Positions 6,439 through 12,567 of a stretch of DNA of 12,567 bases are shown piece by piece (the stretch's first letter is position 1; each line of letters begins with the position of its first letter). The notes under the pieces are model-generated. The model made no database searches. It was not told the DNA's origin and saw only the letters and a program-made list of their open reading frames with translations. A program made the position numbers and the translations under genes. The stretch is taken from NCBI GenBank assembly GCA_947072805.1, contig CAMTJK010000076.1:1-12567 (forward strand), read 5' to 3'. Source of the DNA: an uncultured Prevotella sp. (GTDB lineage: Bacteria > Bacteroidota > Bacteroidia > Bacteroidales > Bacteroidaceae).

Positions 6439-9207
6439 TCAATGTGCTTCAAGCCAGTTGGATCCCCATCCGCTGTCGGCAATGAGAGGCACATCCATGC
6501 TGAAAGCGTTCTGCATCTCTTCCAGTACTATGCGTTCCACCGTTTCTTTTTCTTCGGGAACGACGCTGAAGTTGAGTTCGTCGTGTACCTGAAGAATCAT
6601 CTTGCTGCGTATGTTCTCTCTCTTGAAGCGTTGCGATATGCGTATCATCGCCACCTTTATTATGTCGGCGGCGGTTCCCTGTATGGGCGCGTTGATGGCG
6701 TTGCGCTCGGCAAAGCCCCGCACAGTGGCGTTGCGCGAGTTGAGGTCGGGCAGATAGCGCCTTCTGCCGAACAGGGTTTCTACGTATCCGCGGCTGCGTG
6801 CCGTCTCTTTAGAGTTCTCCATGAAGTCGCGCACCTGCGGAAAGGTCTCGAAGTAGCCGTCGATAAGCTGTTTCGCCTCGTCGCGGCTGATGTCCAGACG
6901 TTCGGCAAGTCCGAAAACGGTTATGCCGTAGATTATTCCGAAGTTGGCGCGCTTCGCTTTTGTGCGCTGTTCGCGGCTCACGCCCTCTATTGTCTCCTTG
7001 TATATTCGTGCGGCGGTGGCTGCGTGTATGTCGTGTCCTTCGCGGAAAGCCTCTATCATATTGGCGTCGCCGCTAAGATGCGCCATCACGCGAAGTTCTA
7101 TCTGGCTGTAGTCTGCCGAGAAGAAGAGGCATCCCTCCTCGGGAATGAAAGCCTTGCGTATCTCCTTGCCGTCTTCGCCGCGTACGGGTATGTTCTGCAG
7201 GTTGGGATCGCTCGACGACAGGCGTCCTGTTGCAGTCACCGTCTGGTTGAACGATGTGTGGATGTGTCCCGTTCGCGGGTTTATCAGTTTGGGAAGAGCG
7301 TCTATGTATGTGCCGAGCAGCTTTTTCAGACCTCTGTGTTCAAGTATGTCAGCCACAATCTCGTGTTTTCCTTTCAGCGTTTGCAGCACCTCCTCGCTCG
7401 TAACATACTGTCCTGTCTTTGTCTTCTTGGGCTTTTCCACTATTTTCATCTTCGCGAAGAGGATGTCGCCCACCTGTTTCGGCGATGCTATATTGAATGT
7501 TTCGCCGGCGAGCTCGTATATGCGTTGCTCTATTTTCTCCATCCTTTCGGTCAGTGCAAGCGATGTTTCGCGCAGCGAACAGGTGTCTATTCTTACTCCG
7601 TTCATCTCCATCTCCGCGAGCACCGGCATGAGCGGCATCTCTATTTCGTAGAAAAGCTTTTCGGCGCCGTACTTTTTCAGTTCCGTTTCGAGTTTGTTCT
7701 TCAGCTTCAGCGTCACATCGGCATCCTCGGCAGCATATTCGTATATCTCCTCCGGGGCGAGTTCTCGCATGGAACGCTGGTTCTTGCTTTTCGGCCCTAT
7801 GAGTTCGTCGATGTGTATGGTGCGGTAGTTGAGATAAATCTCTGCCATGTAGTCCATGTTGTGATGCAGTTCGGGCTGGATGAGGTAGTGGGCTATCATG
7901 GTATCGAACATCTTGCCTTTCAGTTCGACGTCGTAGTTGTGCAAAACCTCCAGGTCGTACTTCAGATTCTGTCCCACTTTCAGTATCGTCTCGTCTTCAT
8001 AGAGAGGTTTAAAAACATTAACGATTTTTTGAGCCTCTTCACGGTTGGCGCTGACAGGCACATAAAACGCCTTGTTTTCTTCGACAGCAAAGCTCAGACC
8101 TACCAGTTCGGCGTCGATGGCGACGGTAGAAGTTGTCTCTGTGTCTAGACTGAGAATTTGTTTTGTCCGTAAAAAGTCATATAATTTTGTTATATCTTCC
8201 TCGCTTTCAACAAGTTTGTATTCGTGAGGGGTCGTTTTAAGGCTTCCAAAACTCGAAAATTCTGAGCTTTCCGCACTCTCGGGCGGAAAATTTGAAAATA
8301 AATCGAGTTGTGAATTGGTGCTTGTTTGCTTATTTTCGCTTTTTTTAAGAATGCGGTTTGCGAAGCTCTTGAATTCGAGTTCGGTGAAAATTTTATGCAG
8401 TTCCTCCTCGTTGGCGTCGGTGAGGCGCAGGCTGTCGGCATCGAATTCTATGGGGACGTCGATTTTTATGGTTGCGAGGAATTTGGAGAACTCTATCTGT
8501 TTACGGTTTTCCTCCACTTTCTTTTTCAGGGCGCCTTTCAGCCGGTCGGTATTTTCGAGCAGGTTGTCTATGCTGCCGAACTCGTCGATAAGTTTTGCCG
8601 CGGTCTTTTCGCCCACGCCCGGGCATCCCGGTATGTTGTCGGAGGCGTCGCCCATCAGTCCGAGCAGGTCTATTATCTGCGCTGTCGATGAAATGCCGTA
8701 TTTTTCCTCCACCTCCTTTTCGCCCATCACCTCATATCCTGCGTCGCCGTACCTCGGTCGGTACATGAGCACGTTTGGTCTTACCAGCTGACCGTAGTCT
8801 TTGTCGGGCGTTACCATGTAGGTGGTCATTCCTGCCGCCCCAGCCTTGGTGGCGAGTGTGCCTATCACGTCGTCGGCCTCGTAGCCCGGCACTTCGAGAA
8901 TGGCTATACGGTAAGCCTTGAGAATGTTCTTTATCACCGGCACCGATGCCTTTATGTCTTCAGGGCATGCTTCGCGTTGTGCCTTATACTCCGGATAGGC
9001 TTCGTGACGGAATGTGGGACCGCTCGGATCGAACGCCACGGCTATGTGTGTGGGGCTTTCTTTTGTGATTATTTCGTGCAGCGTATTTACAAATCCCATT
9101 ATTGCAGAAGTGTTGAAACCCTTTGAGTTTATGCGTGGGTTCTTGATGAATGCGTAATAGGAGCGGTAGATGAGCGCATAGGCGTCAATGAGGAATAGTT
9201 TGTCCAT
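6439..9207 (-). CDS. polA: DNA polymerase I
   Basis: 922-residue family A polymerase for Okazaki fragment maturation and repair, with all three activities apparently intact. The 5' nuclease domain covers about 1-290 (FLIDAYALIYRSYYAF, GYEADDVIGTLA, LMGDASDNIPG, GVGEKTA). A Ser/Glu-rich linker (290-325) leads to the 3'-5' exonuclease, with Exo I D355/E357 in DTETTS, Exo II D418 in NLKYD and Exo III Y491/D495 in YAAED. The polymerase domain has motif A DYSQIELR (D699), motif B R748, K752, F756 and Y760 in KRANFGIIYG, and motif C VHDE (D876). Phe756 is the E. coli-like residue at the position controlling dideoxynucleotide discrimination. The start at 9207 (MDKLFLIDAY) is preferred over an ATG at 9309, which would run through the spacer and overlap the divergent gene. 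Only a weak promoter match (TAATTTTA, minus strand, 9229-9236) is seen upstream. Confidence 0.97.
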   Translation of the reverse strand: MDKLFLIDAYALIYRSYYAFIKNPRINSKGFNTSAIMGFVNTLHEIITKESPTHIAVAFDPSGPTFRHEAYPEYKAQREACPEDIKASVPVIKNILKAYRIAILEVPGYEADDVIGTLATKAGAAGMTTYMVTPDKDYGQLVRPNVLMYRPRYGDAGYEVMGEKEVEEKYGISSTAQIIDLLGLMGDASDNIPGCPGVGEKTAAKLIDEFGSIDNLLENTDRLKGALKKKVEENRKQIEFSKFLATIKIDVPIEFDADSLRLTDANEEELHKIFTELEFKSFANRILKKSENKQTSTNSQLDLFSNFPPESAESSEFSSFGSLKTTPHEYKLVESEEDITKLYDFLRTKQILSLDTETTSTVAIDAELVGLSFAVEENKAFYVPVSANREEAQKIVNVFKPLYEDETILKVGQNLKYDLEVLHNYDVELKGKMFDTMIAHYLIQPELHHNMDYMAEIYLNYRTIHIDELIGPKSKNQRSMRELAPEEIYEYAAEDADVTLKLKNKLETELKKYGAEKLFYEIEMPLMPVLAEMEMNGVRIDTCSLRETSLALTERMEKIEQRIYELAGETFNIASPKQVGDILFAKMKIVEKPKKTKTGQYVTSEEVLQTLKGKHEIVADILEHRGLKKLLGTYIDALPKLINPRTGHIHTSFNQTVTATGRLSSSDPNLQNIPVRGEDGKEIRKAFIPEEGCLFFSADYSQIELRVMAHLSGDANMIEAFREGHDIHAATAARIYKETIEGVSREQRTKAKRANFGIIYGITVFGLAERLDISRDEAKQLIDGYFETFPQVRDFMENSKETARSRGYVETLFGRRRYLPDLNSRNATVRGFAERNAINAPIQGTAADIIKVAMIRISQRFKRENIRSKMILQVHDELNFSVVPEEKETVERIVLEEMQNAFSMDVPLIADSGWGSNWLEAH

Positions 9208-9269
9208 AAATATATATCCATTTGAATGTAAAATTACTAAAAAAACATTATTATCCCGATAAAAAACAG

Positions 9270-9290
9270 TATTTTTGTAACAAATTTGTT
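9270..9290 (+). promoter_or_regulatory. -7 promoter box and start-site palindrome for the polyprenyl synthase gene
   Basis: TATTTTTG (9270-9277) matches TAnnTTTG exactly; no TTTG is found at the usual -33 distance. A perfect 12-bp palindrome, AACAAATTTGTT (9279-9290), follows at once, overlapping the predicted transcription start and ending 3 bp before the ATG at 9294. The leader would be only about 10 nt. The palindrome could be an operator, but a 12-bp AT-rich palindrome may also be chance. Confidence 0.5.
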
Positions 9291-9293
9291 CCG

Positions 9294-10271
9294 ATGGACT
9301 ATTTATCACGGATTAGAAAACCTATAGAAAGCGACTTGTTGGCTTTCGCAGAACTCTTCGACGAATCTCTGTCAAGCGGCGACGGACTGTTGTCCCAAGT
9401 ACTTGCTCACATACGCCAGCGGGCTGGCAAGCGCATGCGGCCTATGCTCATACTGCTGATGGCAAAAAACTACGGCAGGGTGACTGATGTCACGCAGAAT
9501 GCGGCTCTTGGTCTGGAGCTGCTGCACACCGCAAGCCTTGTTCATGACGACGTCGTGGACGAGAGCGGCGAGCGCAGAGGACAGGCTTCGGTCAATGCCA
9601 CATACAACAACCAGGTTGCGGTGCTTGTGGGCGACTACCTCTTGTCTACGGCTTTGCTCCGGGTGGCACGCACCAGAAACATAGACATTGTGGAATATCT
9701 TGCTGAGCTGGGGCGCACCCTGGCTGCAGGAGAGATATTGCAGCTGTCCACGACGCAGAACCGCGAGATATCAGAGGATGTTTACTATCAGGTAATCACG
9801 CAGAAGACGGCGGCACTCTTCGAGGCTTGCTGCGCAATGGGAGCCATTTCGGCGGGCGCGGGCGACGCTGACATAGAGGAGGCGAAGCGATTCGGGAGAA
9901 ATCTCGGCATAATATTCCAGATAAGGGACGACATTTTCGACTATTACGACTCTGCAGAGATTGGCAAGCCTACCGGCAACGACATGGCTGAAGGCAAGCT
10001 CACGCTGCCGGTCATATTCGCCGTCAATGACAGCGCTGACGAGGCGGTGAAGAGCCTCGCCCTGAAAGTAAGAAACCGCACGGTAACGCCCGAAGAGATA
10101 GCGCTGCTCGTGGACTTTACTAAGACACACGGCGGAATAGAGTATGCCGAAAGGCGCATGAACGACTTTAAGGCGGAGGCTATGCAGTATCTTGACCGTC
10201 ATGTCAAGGACGATGCCATAAGGGATGCACTCACGTCGTACATAGAATTTGTGATAACAAGAAACAAATAA
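9294..10271 (+). CDS. long-chain polyprenyl diphosphate synthase
   Basis: 325-residue all-trans polyprenyl synthetase, the IspB/octaprenyl-type family that extends farnesyl diphosphate with isopentenyl diphosphate, usually to make the menaquinone side chain. Conserved elements are GKRMRP (45-50), the first Asp-rich motif DDVVD (85-89) followed by ERRG, the GDYLL strand (113-117), the second Asp-rich motif DDIFD (212-216), and GKPTGNDMAEGKLTLP (224-239). Residues just upstream of the first motif (TASLVH) are mostly small, which fits a long-chain product, but chain length cannot be read reliably. An ATG at 9222 would add 24 residues upstream of the predicted -7 box, so 9294 is chosen. It is transcribed divergently from polA across 86 bp and ends 12 bp before a strong hairpin. 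Confidence 0.92.
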   Translation: MDYLSRIRKPIESDLLAFAELFDESLSSGDGLLSQVLAHIRQRAGKRMRPMLILLMAKNYGRVTDVTQNAALGLELLHTASLVHDDVVDESGERRGQASVNATYNNQVAVLVGDYLLSTALLRVARTRNIDIVEYLAELGRTLAAGEILQLSTTQNREISEDVYYQVITQKTAALFEACCAMGAISAGAGDADIEEAKRFGRNLGIIFQIRDDIFDYYDSAEIGKPTGNDMAEGKLTLPVIFAVNDSADEAVKSLALKVRNRTVTPEEIALLVDFTKTHGGIEYAERRMNDFKAEAMQYLDRHVKDDAIRDALTSYIEFVITRNK

Positions 10272-10282
10272 CAAGCAAATAA

Positions 10283-10329
10283 TTATCCCAAACAGGTCAT
10301 AAGATATTATGATGTCCTGTTTGGGATAA
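10283..10329. repeat. long hairpin just after the polyprenyl synthase stop, related to the inverted-repeat family
   Basis: The outer arms TTATCCCAAACAGG (10283-10296) and CCTGTTTGGGATAA (10316-10329) pair perfectly over 14 bp. Inner arms TCATAA (10297-10302) and TTATGA (10307-10312) extend the stem around a GATA loop, leaving only a TGT bulge. It begins 12 bp past the stop codon, so it probably acts as a terminator, although no T-tract follows. The left arm CCCAAACAGGTCATAA resembles the terminal repeat CCCAAATCGGTCATTA of the two elements in this window, which suggests a diverged member of the same family. Confidence 0.8.
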
Positions 10330-10337
10330 AATCTTTA

Positions 10338-10503
10338 AACCCAAATCGGCCATTAGCGTTATGATGATAACTGCTTATATTTTTGAACAGATGTCTTTAC
10401 GTTTTGAGGGAGCAATGGGGTTCCATTGTAACTGATAAACGGAAAGACAGATGACAAAAAGAAAGTATGTTTGCGCATAACAGTCTAATGGCCGATTTGG
10501 GTT
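10338..10503. repeat. 166-bp inverted-repeat element, copy 2 (long form)
   Basis: Terminal repeats AACCCAAATCGGCCATTA (10338-10355) and TAATGGCCGATTTGGGTT (10486-10503) are perfect inverted repeats over 18 bp. As in copy 1 at 6316-6400, GTTATG (10358-10363) and CATAAC (10476-10481) form an inner stem. Interior bases 10450-10484 match copy 1 at 32 of 35 positions. Copy 2 differs mainly by an extra 87-bp module. Copy 1 has GGTCATTA and GACC where this copy has GGCCATTA and GGCC, so a terminal base pair appears to have changed on both sides, which hints at conserved pairing. It lies between the convergent polyprenyl synthase and deoC genes. No protein-coding potential is evident. Confidence 0.88.
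10368..10454. other. 87-bp structured module present only in copy 2
   Basis: Relative to copy 1 this stretch is extra, and GATGA occurs at its left junction (10363-10367) and right end (10450-10454). It has nested symmetry: TGTCTTTACGTTT (10392-10404) pairs with AAACGGAAAGACA (10437-10449) at 12 of 13 positions, and inside this CAATGG (10413-10418) pairs with CCATTG (10423-10428) around GGTT. It could be an insertion into a short element or a part lost from copy 1; two copies cannot decide. Confidence 0.65.
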
Positions 10504-10539
10504 AGAAACTTATTTTTCTGCCATTTCATCGGTGTGGCG

Positions 10540-10552
10540 CTGCCGTCGGCAG
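10540..10552 (-). terminator. small GC-rich hairpin downstream of deoC
   Basis: CTGCCG and CGGCAG flank a single T, 11 bp beyond the deoC stop in the minus direction. In RNA this gives a 5-bp GC stem with a three-base loop. The T-rich plus-strand stretch 10512-10517 would read as A on the transcript, so a U-tract is missing; termination function is uncertain. Confidence 0.3.
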
Positions 10553-10563
10553 GTGTCGCATTG

Positions 10564-11502
10564 TCAGAAGAATTTTGTCTCTTCGCCTATAATCTCGCTG
10601 AGCAGCATGTTGGCGAGACGGCTTGTGCCGAAGCGGAGCCACTGATTGGTGAGCCACTTTTCGCCCAGCACCTCTTTTACTATTGTATAATAGATGAGAG
10701 CGTCCATCACCGAGTTGATGCCGCCGGCGGGTTTGAAGCCTATCTGTATGCCGGTCTCCTCGTAATACTCCTTGATGGCGTGGCACATCACGTAGGCTGC
10801 CTCGGGTGTGGCAGCAGGTTCCAGCTTGCCTGTAGACGTCTTTATGTAGTCGGCGCCGGCATACATGGCTATGATGGAGGCCTTCTTGATGTTGGAAGCT
10901 GTCTTCAGGCAGCCTGTCTCAAGTATAACCTTCATCTTCTTTTCGCCGCACACCTGTTTCAGTTCGCTTATCTCGTCTGCAACGCCCTCGTAGTCGCCGC
11001 TAAGAAACTTGCCCACGGGCATGACTATGTCTATCTCTGTGGCGCCGTCCTTTATGGCGAGTGCCGTTTCTGCCACCTTTACCTCGAGAAGTGCCTGTGA
11101 CGATGGGAAACTGCCCGAAACGCACGCTATCTCGACACCGTCCACCTCAAGCGAGCTGCTCACTATGTTGGCAAAACAGGGATATACACAGATGGTTGCC
11201 ACGTGGGGCAGGGCAGGATAAGCCTCGTCAAACTTGTTCACGCGCTCTGTGAAGGCGAGAACGCTCTCCTCCGAATCGGTGGTCTTGAGCGTGGTGAGTT
11301 CGATGCTTCCCATCATGAACTTCTTCACCTCGGGTGTGTCGTTCTCGTGAACTTTTTCGGCTATGATTTTCTTCACAGCCTCGCGCACTGCATCGTCGCT
11401 TATGTTGAGCTCATATTTGCTCAGAGCCTCTTCGTATTTGCTCTTGTGTGGGGCATGGTTATGCTGATGCCCGCAGCAGTGTTCATCGTGATGTTCGCTC
11501 AT
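10564..11502 (-). CDS. deoC: deoxyribose-phosphate aldolase
   Basis: 312-residue cytoplasmic class I aldolase that splits 2-deoxyribose 5-phosphate into glyceraldehyde 3-phosphate and acetaldehyde in deoxynucleoside catabolism. The TIM barrel shows CVYP (105-108), VSGSFPSS (128-135), Asp158 in EIDIVMPVGKFLSG, the Schiff-base lysine K221 in YIKTSTGK, K257 in GFKPAGGI and RFGTSRLANMLL near the C-terminus. It is longer than the roughly 260-residue E. coli enzyme, as I recall for Bacteroidetes versions. The first 20 residues are odd: HHDEHCCGHQHNHAPH, with seven His by residue 19 and two Cys, which look metal-binding. The start at 11502 leaves a 19-bp AT-rich gap after mazG; an alternative ATG at 11541 adds 13 residues and overlaps mazG by 20 bp. 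Neither has a clear ribosome-binding site. It is the last gene of a dtd-mazG-deoC group. Confidence 0.93.
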   Translation of the reverse strand: MSEHHDEHCCGHQHNHAPHKSKYEEALSKYELNISDDAVREAVKKIIAEKVHENDTPEVKKFMMGSIELTTLKTTDSEESVLAFTERVNKFDEAYPALPHVATICVYPCFANIVSSSLEVDGVEIACVSGSFPSSQALLEVKVAETALAIKDGATEIDIVMPVGKFLSGDYEGVADEISELKQVCGEKKMKVILETGCLKTASNIKKASIIAMYAGADYIKTSTGKLEPAATPEAAYVMCHAIKEYYEETGIQIGFKPAGGINSVMDALIYYTIVKEVLGEKWLTNQWLRFGTSRLANMLLSEIIGEETKFF

Positions 11503-11521
11503 ATTGCTTATGGTTTTATGA

Positions 11522-11899
11522 TTAATTGTTGTCTTTTCCATCCTGTTTCGGGTCGTTGCTTGCGCCTTTCAGTTTTGGGTTTGCCTTATGTCTGTTACTG
11601 TCGCGCGAGGTCTTTTTCTGTATGTTACGCTTCAGTTCTTCGGTAAGGTCTACTCCTGTCTGGTTGGCTATGCACAGCAACACCCACAGCACGTCTGCCA
11701 TCTCGTCGCCGAGGTTGCACTTTTCGCCCTCCTTGAAACTCTGGTCTCCGTACTTGCGAGCCATTATGCGTGCCATCTCGCCCACCTCTTCAGTGAGTAC
11801 TGCCATGTTGGTGAGCTCGGAGAAGTAGCGCACGCCGTAGTCCTTAATCCAGCGGTCTACAAGCTGTTGCGCCTCTCTTATGGTTATTTCGCTGTCCAT
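11522..11899 (-). CDS. MazG-like nucleotide pyrophosphohydrolase
   Basis: 125-residue all-alpha NTP pyrophosphohydrolase-like protein, a single MazG-type domain. Its family converts (d)NTPs to monophosphates, often removing non-canonical nucleotides. The metal-binding signature is present: E37-E38-x-x-E41 in LTEEVGEMAR, and E66-x-x-D69 in GDEMADVLWVLLCIAN. The last 30 or so residues (from about 97) are polar and Lys/Asn/Asp-rich, probably a disordered tail. It lies 35 bp after dtd and just before or overlapping deoC, so translation in one operon is likely. Unlike full-length E. coli MazG it has only one domain; the substrate is not predictable from this sequence. Confidence 0.88.
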   Translation of the reverse strand: MDSEITIREAQQLVDRWIKDYGVRYFSELTNMAVLTEEVGEMARIMARKYGDQSFKEGEKCNLGDEMADVLWVLLCIANQTGVDLTEELKRNIQKKTSRDSNRHKANPKLKGASNDPKQDGKDNN

Positions 11900-11934
11900 G
11901 TTTTTCTGTTTTTTTTTGCCTGTGTTTCAGCCTC

Positions 11935-12387
11935 TCATTCCTTGTTCTTGGTGTCCATGCAGATGGTCACCGGTCCGTCGTTGAGCAGTGCCACCTTCAT
12001 GTCGGCTCCAAACTCGCCTGTGCCTACGTTCTTGCCGATGGCGGCAGACAGTTTGTTGCAGAATTCCTCATAAAGTGGTATTGCTGTTTCGTGGCGTGCG
12101 GCGCGTATCCACGATGGTCGGTTGCCCTTCTTGTACGATGCCATGAGTGTAAACTGGCTTACCACGAGAGCCTCGCCGTCCACGTCGCCGAGTGAGAGAT
12201 TCATCACTCCGTTTTCGTCATCGAACACACGCAGTCCGCTTACCTTTTTTACGAGCCAGTCTACGTCTTCGTGCGTATCGTCTTCGCATATTCCGAGCAA
12301 TATCAGAAAGCCCTGTCCGATGGCTGATTTCACTTTGCCGCTGATGGTGACAGAGGCGTTCTGCACCCTCTGGATAACTATTCTCAT
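11935..12387 (-). CDS. dtd: D-aminoacyl-tRNA deacylase
   Basis: 150-residue DTD, which hydrolyses D-amino acids (and glycine mis-attached to tRNA-Ala) from tRNA in the cytoplasm and so protects translation. The start MRIVIQRVQNASV is typical. The two signature motifs are intact: SQFTL (77-81) with the family's conserved Thr80, and the cross-subunit Gly-cisPro motif in NDGPVT (136-141). GEFGADM (124-130) is also conserved. Length matches the family. A purine-rich AAGAAGAG abuts the ATG. It is the first gene of the minus-strand group dtd-mazG-deoC, with a good promoter about 110 bp upstream. Confidence 0.96.
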   Translation of the reverse strand: MRIVIQRVQNASVTISGKVKSAIGQGFLILLGICEDDTHEDVDWLVKKVSGLRVFDDENGVMNLSLGDVDGEALVVSQFTLMASYKKGNRPSWIRAARHETAIPLYEEFCNKLSAAIGKNVGTGEFGADMKVALLNDGPVTICMDTKNKE

Positions 12388-12500
12388 CTCTTCTTTTCAG
12401 CTTTATTTTTTTAGTGATGTGCTTTTCCTTTTATCCTGCCGTTCTCCTTGCACTGTGGCGGGGCTGTCGGGCGTACCGGAAGGGTGGGGATGCACGCAGA

Positions 12501-12532
12501 CAAAGTTAGTGCATTTTGCCATAATGCCCAAA
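12501..12532 (-). promoter_or_regulatory. Bacteroidetes-type promoter for dtd-mazG-deoC
   Basis: On the minus strand TTTG (12529-12532) and TAACTTTG (12501-12508) are separated by 20 bp, a full match to the Bacteroidetes consensus. Transcription would start near 12496, leaving a leader of about 110 nt before dtd. I see no convincing gene or riboswitch in 12388-12567; a 51-codon reading frame there spans the promoter and is probably not translated. Confidence 0.7.
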
Positions 12533-12567
12533 TTATAGTTCTCTTTTTTGGTTTTCATACTTATTCG

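Noticed and set aside
6358..8148. Open plus-strand frame of 596 codons opposite polA
   Set aside because: It is antisense to a polymerase with every catalytic motif intact, starts inside the repeat element and shows no recognisable domain; long antisense frames are expected from codon bias.
9229..9236. polA promoter TAATTTTA on the minus strand
   Set aside because: One mismatch to TAnnTTTG and no TTTG at -33; too weak to list as a feature.
12403..12558. 51-codon minus-strand frame (starting MKTKKENYNLG) upstream of dtd
   Set aside because: It spans the predicted promoter, so most transcripts would not include its start; the composition (runs of Pro, Ser, Lys) looks non-coding and no family is recognised.

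Overview
The window looks like chromosomal DNA from a Bacteroidales bacterium, most likely Prevotella or a close relative. The reasons are: a C10 (streptopain-type) peptidase with a Prevotella-like C-terminal tail; a DUF2851 protein, a family I associate with Bacteroidetes; promoters of the Bacteroidetes type (TTTG, about 19-20 nt, TAnnTTTG) instead of TTGACA/TATAAT; AT-rich leaders with no clear Shine-Dalgarno sequence; and the gene order dtd-mazG-deoC. I see no tRNA, rRNA, CRISPR array, transposase or phage gene. Genus-level placement is an inference.

Layout, left to right. (1) 1-259 holds no gene that I can support; it contains a 51-bp near-perfect palindrome, degenerate direct repeats and a small hairpin. 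(2) 260-3093, minus strand: a secreted C10 cysteine peptidase followed 35 bp later by a zinc-ribbon Nudix hydrolase, probably one transcript. (3) 3094-3318 is a divergent promoter region. (4) 3319-6295, plus strand: DUF2851 protein, hotdog acyl-CoA thioesterase and DprA, probably one operon. (5) 6296-6438 lies between convergent genes and carries an 85-bp inverted-repeat element. (6) polA (minus) and a long-chain polyprenyl diphosphate synthase (plus) diverge from an 86-bp spacer. (7) 10272-10563, again between convergent genes, carries a long hairpin plus a second, 166-bp copy of the same element. (8) 10564-12387, minus strand: dtd, mazG-like and deoC, with a good promoter at 12501-12532.

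Most of the genes are housekeeping: DNA replication and repair (polA), handling of incoming single-stranded DNA (dprA), quinone side-chain synthesis (polyprenyl synthase), and clean-up of D-aminoacyl-tRNA, unwanted nucleotides and deoxyribose phosphate (dtd, mazG, deoC). I found no obvious new multi-gene system. The most notable signal is non-coding: a family of structured inverted repeats sharing the core AACCCAAATCGGYCATTA. It is present as two complete copies and one diverged relative, all between convergent genes, and one copy carries an extra 87-bp structured module. Other points worth a look are the left-end palindrome and a His/Cys-rich N-terminus on DeoC.
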